Assembly (NCBI GenBank): GCA_003517965.1
Contig: DOZO01000011.1
Coordinates: 15,197 to 28,195 of the forward strand
Direction: 5' to 3'
DNA: 12,999 bases
DNA from: Desulfobulbaceae bacterium
GTDB taxonomy: Bacteria > Desulfobacterota > Desulfobulbia > Desulfobulbales > Desulfurivibrionaceae
Below the pieces are notes generated by a model. It saw nothing but the letters and a program-made list of their open reading frames with translations. It was not told the DNA's origin and ran no database searches. Positions 1 to 7,513 of this stretch are shown here, piece after piece. A program made the position numbers and the translations under genes. Numbering within the stretch: position 1 is the first letter of the stretch; each line of letters begins with the position of its first letter.

Positions 1-56
1 GTTTATCTTAAATTTTGGTGTCCCTGCTGAACGATTACAATTTTTTGGTGCTCGAC

Positions 57-76
57 AAAAAAACTCCAAAAAGGAG
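57..76 (-). terminator. Weak candidate terminator for the phosphohexomutase gene
   Basis: On the - strand a short CTCC-TTTTT-GGAG hairpin is followed directly by seven T (A-tract 57-63 on the + strand). It lies about 135 nt after the stop codon of the - strand phosphohexomutase gene. The stem is only 4 bp, so this would be a weak terminator. The same bases on the + strand form a Shine-Dalgarno-like AAGGAGGGG, so the signal is ambiguous. Confidence 0.25.
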
Positions 77-87
77 GGGACGAAACG

Positions 88-234
88 ATGTTTCGCAAGA
101 CTATCATAATGTTGGGCAACATCACAGAAATTAATGTCATTGTCATTAATATGCACTTAATTCATGGCGATGCATTTGTTGATCATCCCTTTTCTATCAT
201 GTGCCGTGCCATCACAAAAGGCCGATCTCTGTGA
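88..234 (+). CDS. Possible small ORF, 48 aa, unknown
   Basis: An ATG at 88 is preceded by an excellent Shine-Dalgarno sequence (AAGGAGGGG at 71-79, 8 nt spacing). It opens a 48-codon frame starting MFRKTIIMLGNITEINV and ending at TGA 232-234. The product would be small and fairly hydrophobic, with no family I recognise. Its last 23 bases overlap the 3' end of the convergent phosphohexomutase gene. I see no convincing promoter upstream within the window. The ribosome site is the only support and could be chance, since the same purine run forms a hairpin arm read from the other strand. Confidence 0.2.
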   Translation: MFRKTIIMLGNITEINVIVINMHLIHGDAFVDHPFSIMCRAITKGRSL

Positions 235-1939
235 GCATGGCCCTGGCTGAAGCAAACAGGCCATCTTTGCCCGATTCGCTTCTGGCCTCGACATAAAACC
301 GGACCTTCGGCTCGGTGCCGGAAGGCCGGATCATTAGCCAGCTGTTGTCTTCCAAGATCATTTTTCTGCCGTCAATGGTGATAACTTTGGCAATTTTTTT
401 TGGTTGCCCGGCAATATCGAGCACAGTTCCGACTGCATATTTTTCAAGTTTGGCAAGGGTGTCCAGTAGCGCCTTGCCTTGTTGTCTTACCTCAACCCCG
501 CCTTTTGCTGGGTAGTAATGGCCGTATTGTGTCTGAATTTCGGAGAGATAGTCGCCAAGGTTATTTTTCATGGTGAGCATCATGTCTAAAGCGAGAAGCA
601 GACCGATATAGGCATCTTTTTCCGGGGTGTGTCCGATAACGGAAATTCCGTCTGATTCCTCGAAATAGACCAGGGCCTTGCCGATTACCGGTTTGAATTC
701 CTTGAATCCAACTCTTGGCTCAAATATTTCCTCATGCAATCCCTTGGCGATAGCATTGGCAAAATTGCTGGTCGCCACAGTTTTGGCAACCAGACCATGC
801 TTGCCTTTTTTTTCATGCAGATAATGGAAGGCCATGGCCCCGAAAAGGTTCATGTCAATCTCAATTGCGCCATCGCTGAATCGGATGCGGTCGGCGTCAG
901 GGTCGATGATTACCCCGAGTTTAAGTGGCTCAGGCCGCTGTTTGAGGATGGTGATAACCTGTTGCATGTTACGGGAGGATGGTTCCGGTGCAACCCCGCC
1001 GAAGGTGGGGTCTGCCTGATCCCTTAAAAAAACAAGTTTATCTGAGGACTGGTTGCCAAAAAAATGGCGCATGTGTACCCGACTGGCACCATGGACACAA
1101 TCAACAACAACCACACAGTCAGGGGCGGCATGAAAGGCTGCTATTATCCTGAGGTAATCCAGACCGTGCTTGGCAGTGCCTCTGGCGACCAGTTCTTTCC
1201 AGCAGGCAAGCGCGTCGCATGTTTTTACCAGGGTTGTGTTTGGGGCCAGGGTTGGGATTTCTCCGTTGATGATGAGTTGCCGGGCATTGTCCGTAATGCG
1301 ACTGGTAATTTCTGAAGCGGCCGGACCGGCATCGGCGGCATTGAATTTAAAACCGGCATATTCTAAAGGATTATGGCTGGGGGTAAGATTTATCGAAAAA
1401 GCTGCTTTTAAAATGAGAACTGCAGCAGAGAGGGTGCCGGTTGTCGCTTCATGGGCATAGTGAACGGTGATGCCATTGCTGGTTAATACTTCAATAACCC
1501 GTTCCGCCAGAAGACTGCCGCCGAACCTGTTGTCAAAGCCGACCACAGCGCCGCGCCTCTGTGCTTCGCTGAAACTGCGCACACCCAAGGCTGAGGCCAA
1601 AGAGTTATTCCGGTCAAGGTTTCGATACATGGCAACGATGGCTTGGGTAACTTGCCCGACTGATTGCAGAGAGAAATCCTTACCGATGATCCCCCTCCAG
1701 CCGGAGGTGCCGAAGGATACCTGCTTGATCGGTGGATTGAGATTGGTGCGTATTTCTTCCTCAACCAGGGAGTATATCCTGGTAATGGCTGCGCATGTTT
1801 GTTGGAAGTCAGGGGAGTCTGGAGGAGTGCTGTTTTTTAAGCCTACCAGTTTTTTGATAAGGCCAAAGTAATCGCTGGCTGCATGGTTGTTTGGTGACAG
1901 GTACTCACGGACAAGGAGGTCGATGTTTTGATTGATCAT
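212..1939 (-). CDS. Alpha-D-phosphohexomutase (phosphoglucomutase/phosphomannomutase family)
   Basis: This 575-residue cytoplasmic enzyme should interconvert hexose 1- and 6-phosphates through a phosphoserine intermediate, linking gluconeogenesis to glycogen and cell-surface sugar synthesis. Four family signatures are visible in order. FGTSGWRG (about 76-83) opens domain 1. The catalytic loop TPSHNP (186-191) carries the nucleophile Ser188 (TASHNP in most relatives). The Mg-binding loop is DPDADR (346-351, usually DPDGDR). The sugar loop is FEESDG (426-431) and the phosphate loop RPSGTEPK (538-545). The protein is longer than the usual 450-470-residue PMM/PGM because a roughly 70-residue helical segment precedes the first motif. 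The ATG at 1939 has a modest SD (AAAGGT, about 8 nt away). The gene is divergent from ppsA. Which sugar it prefers cannot be told from the sequence, so no gene symbol is given. Confidence 0.93.
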   Translation of the reverse strand: MINQNIDLLVREYLSPNNHAASDYFGLIKKLVGLKNSTPPDSPDFQQTCAAITRIYSLVEEEIRTNLNPPIKQVSFGTSGWRGIIGKDFSLQSVGQVTQAIVAMYRNLDRNNSLASALGVRSFSEAQRRGAVVGFDNRFGGSLLAERVIEVLTSNGITVHYAHEATTGTLSAAVLILKAAFSINLTPSHNPLEYAGFKFNAADAGPAASEITSRITDNARQLIINGEIPTLAPNTTLVKTCDALACWKELVARGTAKHGLDYLRIIAAFHAAPDCVVVVDCVHGASRVHMRHFFGNQSSDKLVFLRDQADPTFGGVAPEPSSRNMQQVITILKQRPEPLKLGVIIDPDADRIRFSDGAIEIDMNLFGAMAFHYLHEKKGKHGLVAKTVATSNFANAIAKGLHEEIFEPRVGFKEFKPVIGKALVYFEESDGISVIGHTPEKDAYIGLLLALDMMLTMKNNLGDYLSEIQTQYGHYYPAKGGVEVRQQGKALLDTLAKLEKYAVGTVLDIAGQPKKIAKVITIDGRKMILEDNSWLMIRPSGTEPKVRFYVEARSESGKDGLFASARAMLTEIGLL

Positions 1940-2005
1940 GGAGTGACCTTTGCTTACACAAAAAGTGGTGGGGGAAACAAAACAATATATGAGTAGACGT
2001 GTAAA

Positions 2006-2034
2006 AATATACTATTTTCATGCATACTGAGCAA
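2006..2034 (-). promoter_or_regulatory. Candidate sigma70-type promoter for the phosphohexomutase gene
   Basis: Read on the - strand, a -35 element TTGCTC (2034-2029) and a -10 element TATATT (2011-2006) are separated by exactly 17 bases. The -10 matches consensus at five of six positions; the -35 matches only in its TTG. Transcription would start near 2000, giving a leader of about 60 nt. Confidence 0.4.
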
Positions 2035-2068
2035 CTGGTCAATTTCTTGCCTCATGTTCAGGTTTCGA

Positions 2069-2097
2069 TTGACCCCTAAGCCAAGATTCGCTATACA
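2069..2097 (+). promoter_or_regulatory. Sigma70-type promoter for ppsA
   Basis: TTGACC (2069-2074), a 17-base spacer and TATACA (2092-2097) form a near-consensus housekeeping promoter, each hexamer matching at five of six positions. Transcription should start near 2104, leaving an unusually long leader of about 150 nt before the ppsA ATG. Confidence 0.6.
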
Positions 2098-2146
2098 TTA
2101 CTGAGGTGAAGATTGTGGTAAACTTATTGTATTTTTTAAAGCTGAG

Positions 2147-2167
2147 TTGAGTAGCTTGCCTGCTCAA
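2147..2167 (+). promoter_or_regulatory. Hairpin in the ppsA 5' leader
   Basis: TTGAGTAG (2147-2154) pairs with CTGCTCAA (2160-2167) around a 5-base loop, giving an 8-bp stem with one G-U pair. It lies inside the predicted ppsA leader, is not followed by a T-tract, and so is not an intrinsic terminator. A regulatory role is only inferred. Confidence 0.3.
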
Positions 2168-2255
2168 ACGAAACTTATACCCTCTGGGTGCAACAACGAC
2201 CTAGTATGTTTCAAGTACTGAACTTTTCAAGTAAATAATTAAGGAGCACGACACA

Positions 2256-4694
2256 ATGGGTAAACATGACGAGGCTTTCATTCTCTGGTTTGATGATATC
2301 GGTATCGAGGATGTGCCGTTGGTTGGCGGCAAGAACGCATCTTTGGGTGAAATGCATCAGAAGCTTACCTCCAAGGGCGTTGATGTGCCGAACGGTTTTT
2401 CTATTACCGCATATGCCTATCAGCATCTGCTGAAAACCGCCGGTATTGCCCAAGCCATTGAAGATGCCCTGGCCGATCTTGACACCCATGATCTGCGCAA
2501 TCTGCAGGCCCGCGGCGAGAAAGCGCGTAAAATTATCCGTACTGCCGAGTTTCCCGATGATTTGCGCAAGGCTATTCTTGAATCATATCAGAAAATGGAA
2601 GAAATGTATGGTCCCAGTGTTGATGTGGCCGTGCGTTCTTCCGCCACAGCCGAGGATTTGCCGGATGCTTCCTTTGCCGGCCAGCAGGAAACCTACCTGA
2701 ATATCCGTGGTCCGGAGCAGCTGATTGACGCCTGCCGCCGCTGTTTTGCCAGCCTTTTCACCGATCGGGCCATTTCTTACCGACACGACAAGGGCTTTGG
2801 TCAGTTTGACGTCTATCTTTCCATCGTGGTACAGAAAATGGCGCGCAGTGATTCCGCCTCTTCCGGGGTTATGTTTTCCATTGATACGGAAAGTGGTTTC
2901 GAAGATGCGGTTTTTATCACCGGCGCCTGGGGTCTGGGAGAAACCGTGGTTCAAGGTGCGGTCAATCCTGATGAATTCTACGTTTTCAAGCCGACTCTTA
3001 AAGAGGGCAAGCGTCCCATCGTTGGCAAGACCATCGGCAGCAAAGAAATCAAGATGATCTACGACAACGATCCCAATACCAAAGAGCCGGTAAAGACGAT
3101 TAACACCACGCCAGAAGAGCGCGGCATGTATGTGATCAATGACGATGAAATTCTCCAGTTGGCAAAATGGGCGTGTATTATCGAAGATCATTACGGTAAG
3201 GGCATGGATATTGAATGGGCCAAGGATGGCGATGGCGTTAACGTCGGCACCGGCAAACTCTTTATCGTGCAGGCCCGTCCCGAAACCGTGCACTCCCAGA
3301 GCAATAAGGGTTGCATCGAAACCTATAAGCTTCAGGAGAAGGGCAAGGTTCTGGTTGAAGGTTTGGCGGTCGGCACCAAGATCGGTCAGGGCGAGGCTAA
3401 CGTCATTGCCGCCGTGGTCGATATTCACAGCTTTAAGAAGGGCCAGGTGCTGGTCACCGACATGACCGATCCCGACTGGGAGCCGATCATGAAGATTGCT
3501 TCGGCCATCGTCACCAACCGAGGCGGGCGGACCTGCCATGCCGCCATTATCTCCCGGGAGTTGGGAATTCCTTGCGTCATCGGTACCGGTGACGGTTCCA
3601 AGAAGATCACCAATGGCCAGGAGATCACCGTTTCCTCGGCAGAGGGCGAGAAAGGCCTTGTTTATGAGGGATTGTTGAAATTTGAAATCGATCGGCTCGA
3701 TCTCGCTAACCTGCCCCAGACTAAAACCAAAATCATGATGAACCTGGCTATTCCGGAGAAGGCTTTTACCGAATGCCAGATCCCCAACGACGGCGTTGGC
3801 CTGGCCCGAGAAGAATTCGTTATCAACTCCCATATCGGTATTCATCCCTTGGCCCTCTTCAACTACGATGAGTTGAAGAGTTCTTCGGATCCGGAAAAAC
3901 AGGCAGTGGTCAGGGCGATCGATAAGAAGACCACCGCTTATGCGGATAAGAAACAGTTCTTCATCGACAAGGTTGCTGAAGGCGTGGGCCGCATTGCGGC
4001 AGGTTTTTATCCCAAGGACGTCATCGTCCGCCTTTCCGACTTCAAGTCCAACGAATATGCCAACCTGACCGGCGGTACTTTTTATGAGCCGCACGAGGAA
4101 AATCCCATGATCGGCTGGCGTGGGGCGTCCCGATATTATGATCCCAAGTACCGGCCGGCCTTCGAGCTGGAGTGCAAGGGGTTGCTCAAGGCCCGTAACG
4201 ACATGGGCCTCACCAACATCAAACTGATGGTGCCGTTTTGCCGGACCCCTGCCGAGGGCAGGAAGGTCATTCAGGTCATGAAGGAGTGCGGCCTGGTTCA
4301 GGGTGAAAATAATCTGGAAGTATACGTGATGTGTGAGATCCCATCGAACGTTATCCTGGCCGATGCCTTTGCTGACATTTTTGATGGCTTCTCTATCGGG
4401 TCCAATGATCTGACGCAGCTCACCTACGGCCTTGATCGCGATTCTGGTCTGCTCTCCGGTGTTGCTGACGAGCGGGATGATGCGGTCAAGGAGATGATCA
4501 AAATGGTCATTACCACCGCCAAACGGCGGGGGAAGAAAATCGGCATCTGTGGCCAGGGGCCCTCGGATTTCCCCGAGTTCGCCACCTTCCTGGTAGAGTG
4601 TGGGATCGACTCAATGAGCCTTATCCCGGATACAGCGGTCAAGACTCGGCTGGCTATTGCCAAGAAGGAACAGGAAATGGGCATTAAACCCTGA
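2256..4694 (+). CDS. ppsA: Phosphoenolpyruvate synthase (pyruvate, water dikinase)
   Basis: This 812-residue cytoplasmic enzyme makes PEP from pyruvate, ATP and water, releasing AMP and phosphate, and is the entry step of gluconeogenesis from C2/C3 compounds. The N-terminal ATP-grasp domain runs from LVGGKNASLGEM (about 22-33) through AVRSSATAEDLPDASFAGQQ and ends near IVQARPET (337-344). The swivelling phosphohistidine domain carries GGRTCHAAIISRE with the catalytic His428. The C-terminal PEP/pyruvate barrel contains RLSDFKSNEYANLTGG, ENPMIGWRGASRY, SIGSNDLTQLTYGLDRD and GICGQGPSDFPEF with the expected catalytic Cys. The length is close to the roughly 790 residues of E. coli PpsA and shorter than pyruvate, phosphate dikinases (about 870-900), which supports PpsA. 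The ATG at 2256 follows AAGGAG at 9 nt. It is monocistronic, with a promoter upstream and a strong terminator after it. Confidence 0.96.
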   Translation: MGKHDEAFILWFDDIGIEDVPLVGGKNASLGEMHQKLTSKGVDVPNGFSITAYAYQHLLKTAGIAQAIEDALADLDTHDLRNLQARGEKARKIIRTAEFPDDLRKAILESYQKMEEMYGPSVDVAVRSSATAEDLPDASFAGQQETYLNIRGPEQLIDACRRCFASLFTDRAISYRHDKGFGQFDVYLSIVVQKMARSDSASSGVMFSIDTESGFEDAVFITGAWGLGETVVQGAVNPDEFYVFKPTLKEGKRPIVGKTIGSKEIKMIYDNDPNTKEPVKTINTTPEERGMYVINDDEILQLAKWACIIEDHYGKGMDIEWAKDGDGVNVGTGKLFIVQARPETVHSQSNKGCIETYKLQEKGKVLVEGLAVGTKIGQGEANVIAAVVDIHSFKKGQVLVTDMTDPDWEPIMKIASAIVTNRGGRTCHAAIISRELGIPCVIGTGDGSKKITNGQEITVSSAEGEKGLVYEGLLKFEIDRLDLANLPQTKTKIMMNLAIPEKAFTECQIPNDGVGLAREEFVINSHIGIHPLALFNYDELKSSSDPEKQAVVRAIDKKTTAYADKKQFFIDKVAEGVGRIAAGFYPKDVIVRLSDFKSNEYANLTGGTFYEPHEENPMIGWRGASRYYDPKYRPAFELECKGLLKARNDMGLTNIKLMVPFCRTPAEGRKVIQVMKECGLVQGENNLEVYVMCEIPSNVILADAFADIFDGFSIGSNDLTQLTYGLDRDSGLLSGVADERDDAVKEMIKMVITTAKRRGKKIGICGQGPSDFPEFATFLVECGIDSMSLIPDTAVKTRLAIAKKEQEMGIKP

Positions 4695-4716
4695 ATTTCC
4701 TATAAGTTAGAATCAT

Positions 4717-4752
4717 AAAAAAAGGCCCCGCAATAAAGCGGGGCCTTTTTTT
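4717..4752. terminator. Bidirectional intrinsic terminator between ppsA and the HAD gene
   Basis: A perfect 8-bp stem GGCCCCGC/GCGGGGCC (4724-4731 with 4738-4745) encloses the loop AATAAA. Seven A precede it and seven T follow, so it can end transcripts from both strands. It lies 23 nt after the ppsA stop and about 130 nt after the stop of the convergent HAD gene. Confidence 0.92.
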
Positions 4753-4881
4753 ATGTGTTGCTGTAACTGCCTGTGTGGTGGGGGCAACTTGCCATTATTA
4801 GATCAAAAGTCGTTACAACGAAGCATTGGCTGTTAGCATTGGCATGAAGTGGTGTATATACTGCTCGGGAAACGGTAAGGT

Positions 4882-5541
4882 TCATAAACCAAGCAACGGA
4901 CACAGTTCCATCGGGGCAGAAAGTAAGGCTTGGGCGCCATTTTCTTTCAGTTCCTCTGCGGTGCGAAAACCCCAAAGCGCCCCAACGGCAAACATTCTGG
5001 CAGACCGAGCTGTTTGCATGTCAGTGTTGGTGTCGCCCAGATAGAGAAAATCTTCCGGTTCAAGATGAAGCATCCTGGCGATGCGCAATGCTCCGGCAGG
5101 GTCTGGTTTTCTGGCGATTGTTTCTCGGGCGCCGGCAACTACAGCAAAATTCCAGTCAGGTAGAAGTGTTTTGACGACCATCTGAGTTAAGGTGTCGGGT
5201 TTGTTCGAGAGAATCACCATCGGTATCTGCCGGATTGCAAGCGTATCAAGCAACTCGGCAATGCCGGGATAGGGCCTTGTCGTGTCAGCCCAGTGCGAGG
5301 CATATTCCTGTCGCATTTTTTGCGCACAGTCCTTGATCAGGTCCGGTTGCTGAGTCTCGGTTGGCAGAGCGCGTTGAACCAGCTTGGTAATTCCGTCTCC
5401 GACGAAATAGCGGTAGGCCTGTATTGGATGGGCAGGAAAGCCCTGTCCGGTCAGGACACGATTCATCGAATTCGCCAGATCGACAAGGCTGTCAACGAGG
5501 GTGCCGTCTAAATCGAACAGCACACATTTGTAGTGAGTCAT
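4882..5541 (-). CDS. HAD-family phosphatase, phosphoglycolate phosphatase-like
   Basis: This 219-residue cytoplasmic haloacid-dehalogenase-type hydrolase resembles Gph, which dephosphorylates 2-phosphoglycolate, and close relatives of broader substrate range. All four HAD motifs are present: nucleophile and acid in FDLDGTLVDS (Asp10, Asp12), Ser112 in VILSNKP, Lys145 in ARKPDP, and the Mg-binding acids in YLGDTNTDM (Asp170, Asp174). The segment between motifs I and II (about 15-90) is a helical C1 cap typical of Gph. The length is normal for the family. The ATG at 5541 has no clear SD, and I see no better start. It lies 150 bases downstream of the response-regulator gene on the same strand and may share its transcript. 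The substrate is inferred from family resemblance only. Confidence 0.85.
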   Translation of the reverse strand: MTHYKCVLFDLDGTLVDSLVDLANSMNRVLTGQGFPAHPIQAYRYFVGDGITKLVQRALPTETQQPDLIKDCAQKMRQEYASHWADTTRPYPGIAELLDTLAIRQIPMVILSNKPDTLTQMVVKTLLPDWNFAVVAGARETIARKPDPAGALRIARMLHLEPEDFLYLGDTNTDMQTARSARMFAVGALWGFRTAEELKENGAQALLSAPMELCPLLGL

Positions 5542-5566
5542 GGCAGCAACGATGATGTTTTAATTT

Positions 5567-5619
5567 AAGAGCCGTTCACAAAAAACCTGTACATTTCCGA
5601 TCATTTCGTCACGGCTCTT
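5567..5619. repeat. Inverted repeat between response regulator and HAD genes
   Basis: AAGAGCCGT at 5567-5575 is exactly complementary to ACGGCTCTT at 5611-5619, with 35 bases between the arms. It could form a stem-loop in the transcript running from the response regulator into the HAD gene. No T-tract follows on either strand, so it is not an ordinary terminator. It might be an mRNA processing or stability element or an interspersed repeat; copy number elsewhere cannot be judged here. Confidence 0.45.
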
Positions 5620-5691
5620 GATGCCGTTCGCGATATCCAAAGGTAGAAATTATTTTTGCACGCTGGCGTATGCGACGGAATCGACCTTGGA

Positions 5692-6132
5692 CTAAGGCAG
5701 TAGATTCAGAATTCGACGACCAACCCCGAGCCTTGCCCGGAGCAGCGAAGGTTTGGCGGGCTTGACCAGATAGTCGTCGGCCCCGCCTTCTAAGGCAAGG
5801 ACTTGTTCCTCAATGGAACTGCGGGCACTGAAGATGATCGTGTACACATATGGCCCGTCTTTGCGCATTCGGATACGTTGGCAGACCTGTATGCCGCTGA
5901 GTCCAGGGATGTTCCAATCCAGAATGGCCATGGTTATGGTGGAGTCAGCTTCCAGGGTGTTCCAGGCCATGTCGCCATTCTCCACCTCGACTGGTTCGTA
6001 GCCCCATTTAACCAAAAAATTATTTAAGCCCTTGCGCACCACAGGGTTATCCTCGGCGACCAGTATTTTATGTGGTCTTGAAGCTTTGGGTGTTTCTTGG
6101 TTTTTTTGTGGTTCCAATTCTTTTTCCGACAT
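5692..6132 (-). CDS. Single-domain response regulator (CheY-like receiver)
   Basis: This 146-residue cytoplasmic receiver protein has no output domain. After a charged, Gln/Pro/Lys-containing tail of about 20 residues, the receiver fold starts at KILVAEDNPVV. The acidic pair is Glu27-Asp28, the phosphoacceptor is Asp72 in ILDWNIPG, the switch hydroxyl is Ser102 in IIFSAR, and the conserved Lys124 sits in YLVKPAKP. All phosphorylation residues are therefore intact. The protein ends just after the last helix (RARLGVGRRILNLLP). An in-frame TGA four codons upstream makes the ATG at 6132 the first available start, though its SD is poor. No histidine kinase lies nearby, so partner and process are unknown. 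It may act in phosphorelay or by protein contact. Confidence 0.88.
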   Translation of the reverse strand: MSEKELEPQKNQETPKASRPHKILVAEDNPVVRKGLNNFLVKWGYEPVEVENGDMAWNTLEADSTITMAILDWNIPGLSGIQVCQRIRMRKDGPYVYTIIFSARSSIEEQVLALEGGADDYLVKPAKPSLLRARLGVGRRILNLLP

Positions 6133-6329
6133 GTCGGGTGCTCAATTGTTGAAAAGTGAAGGTTCTTTTACGACAATCAATCTTTGATGAATTGTTACAT
6201 GAAAGCAGGTTGTGGAGCAAGATAAAACCGAGGTAAGGTCATTTTTCTTACAATTAGCGAGTGATATTCGCAGGTTACATTTTCAGATGAGGATCGGCAT
6301 GATAGTCTTTAATCGGGATGTCTTTCCCC

Positions 6330-6358
6330 TTGACTCTCTACTCTAATCGCACTATTCT
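6330..6358 (+). promoter_or_regulatory. Sigma70-type promoter for ppaC
   Basis: TTGACT (6330-6335), a 17-base spacer and TATTCT (6353-6358) make a good housekeeping promoter. Transcription should begin near 6365, giving a leader of about 130 nt. Confidence 0.55.
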
Positions 6359-6360
6359 TT

Positions 6361-6450
6361 GCGCGTTTTAGTTGTAATAAGGTGTGAAGTATTTTGCATG
6401 CAACGCGAGCATATTTTTTCTGGTTCCAGAAAGGTTATTGTGCTGGAATC
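6361..6450 (+). promoter_or_regulatory. Foldable 5' leader of ppaC with competing hairpins
   Basis: CGCGTT (6362-6367) is complementary to AACGCG (6402-6407). Downstream, TTCTGG (6418-6423) can pair with CCAGAA (6426-6431), or GGTTCCAG (6422-6429) can instead pair with CTGGAATC (6443-6450, 8 bp with one G-U). The last two structures exclude each other. A regulatory function is inference only. Confidence 0.25.
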
Positions 6451-6494
6451 ATAACAGGATGTTTCTAATTCAATATTTTTTAAGGAGGATCACC

Positions 6495-7424
6495 ATGTCT
6501 GTTTGTGTTGTTGGCCATTCAAATCCCGATACCGATTCAGTTGCCGCCGCCATTGCTTATGCCCATTACTTGACGGCAACCGGCACGTCCGCTGTTGCCT
6601 GCATGCAGATTGAGGCAGCTAAGCTGAACCCTGAGAGCGTTACGGTTCTCAAAAACTTCGGCCTTGCCGCGCCTCAGACCATGATGGACGCTGCGGGCAA
6701 GAAGGTTGCTCTGGTTGATTTCAGCGATATCGGTCAGGCTCCGGCAAATATCAAGGACGCTGAGGTTGTCGCCATTGTCGATCATCACAAGATCGGTGAT
6801 ATCACCACCAACAATCCGATTGTTTTCAATGCTCAACCTGTTGGTTGCACCTGCACCGTGTTGTACGAGATGTTCAAGAATAACAATGTTGCCTTGCCTA
6901 AGGATATCGCCGGGGTCATGCTCTCTGCTATCTTGAGCGACACGGTAAATTTCAAGTCCCCTACCTGTACCGCTCCGGACAAGGTTGCGGTTGCCGCCCT
7001 GAAAGAGATTGCCGGGGTTGCCGATACCGATGCACTTTTTATGGAGATGTTGAAAGCCAAATCTTCCATTGACGGTATTCCGATGAAGGATCTCGTTTTC
7101 CGTGATTACAAAGATTTTGACATGAACGGCAAGAAGGTCGGCATCGGCCAGCTCGAACTTGCTACTCTTGATCAGGTAGCAGCTATTCGTGCCGATTTGT
7201 ACAAGGCGCTTGAGGATCTTAAACAAGATGGCCGTCATTCCGTACTGTTTATGCTCACAGACGTTGTGAAAGAGGGCACTGATCTGCTGGTTGTTTCTGA
7301 TGAGCCTGCGGTTATTGAGCAGGCTTTCGGCGGTAAGATTGCAGGGAACTCAATGTGGATAGATGGCATGATGAGCCGTAAGAAACAGACTGTTCCACCT
7401 TTGCAGAAGGCTTTCGGCTGCTAA
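6495..7424 (+). CDS. ppaC: Manganese-dependent inorganic pyrophosphatase (family II, DHH superfamily)
   Basis: This 309-residue cytoplasmic enzyme hydrolyses pyrophosphate to two phosphates, pulling biosynthetic and sulfate- or acyl-activating reactions forward. The N-terminal DHH domain supplies the metal ligands expected from Bacillus PpaC: His8, Asp12 and Asp14 in GHSNPDTDSV, Asp75 in LVDFSD, His97 in VDHHK and Asp149 in LSDTVNFKSPTCT. The C-terminal DHHA2 domain ends with the substrate-binding SRKKQ (294-298). The motif after Asp75 is FSD rather than the common HNE; the ligand itself is kept. The ATG at 6495 was chosen because it follows AAGGAGG at 6-7 nt and gives the canonical N-terminus and 309-aa length. 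The frame is open upstream to a GTG at 6384, but those 37 codons resemble leader, not protein. A terminator follows. Confidence 0.95.
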   Translation: MSVCVVGHSNPDTDSVAAAIAYAHYLTATGTSAVACMQIEAAKLNPESVTVLKNFGLAAPQTMMDAAGKKVALVDFSDIGQAPANIKDAEVVAIVDHHKIGDITTNNPIVFNAQPVGCTCTVLYEMFKNNNVALPKDIAGVMLSAILSDTVNFKSPTCTAPDKVAVAALKEIAGVADTDALFMEMLKAKSSIDGIPMKDLVFRDYKDFDMNGKKVGIGQLELATLDQVAAIRADLYKALEDLKQDGRHSVLFMLTDVVKEGTDLLVVSDEPAVIEQAFGGKIAGNSMWIDGMMSRKKQTVPPLQKAFGC

Positions 7425-7451
7425 GACCCAGCTGATGTGGTAGTTGGATGA

Positions 7452-7489
7452 AACCTCCCGGACGGGATTTTCGTTCGGGAGGTTTTTTT
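7452..7489 (+). terminator. Intrinsic terminator of ppaC
   Basis: AACCTCCCG pairs with CGGGAGGTT, the stem extending inward through a G-U and ACG/CGT pairs around a 7-base loop. Seven T follow (7483-7489). It lies 27 nt after the ppaC stop. The reverse strand has only a short T run, so it acts mainly on ppaC. Confidence 0.9.
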
Positions 7490-7513
7490 ATTGTAAGTTA
7501 GTGGACGGATTGG

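Larger units (their letters stand above)
1940..2255. other. Divergent intergenic region, phosphohexomutase / ppsA
   Basis: This 316-base AT-rich region lies between two divergent genes. It holds a - strand promoter candidate (2006-2034), a strong + strand promoter (2069-2097), a hairpin in the ppsA leader (2147-2167) and a direct repeat TTTCAAGTA (2209-2217 and 2225-2233, 16-base period) just before the ppsA ribosome site. I see no credible ORF, tRNA or known riboswitch. Confidence 0.6.
6133..6494. other. Divergent intergenic region, response regulator / ppaC
   Basis: This 362-base non-coding region lies between divergent genes. It holds a good + strand promoter for ppaC (6330-6358) and a foldable ppaC leader (6361-6494). 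For the - strand response regulator I find no promoter close to consensus. No ORF, tRNA or recognisable riboswitch class is visible. Confidence 0.55.

Noticed and set aside
2583..4094. 503-codon antisense frame within ppsA
   Set aside because: It is a codon-bias shadow of a strongly supported gene; its translation resembles no protein family.
4808..4884. Read-through of the TGA ending the HAD phosphatase gene as Sec
   Set aside because: The protein already has full family length and all motifs. The roughly 23 codons after the TGA show no conserved motif.
6384..6494. Upstream GTG start for ppaC adding 37 residues
   Set aside because: The family begins at the GHxNPDTDS strand, and the internal ATG has a near-perfect SD and gives the canonical 309-residue length.
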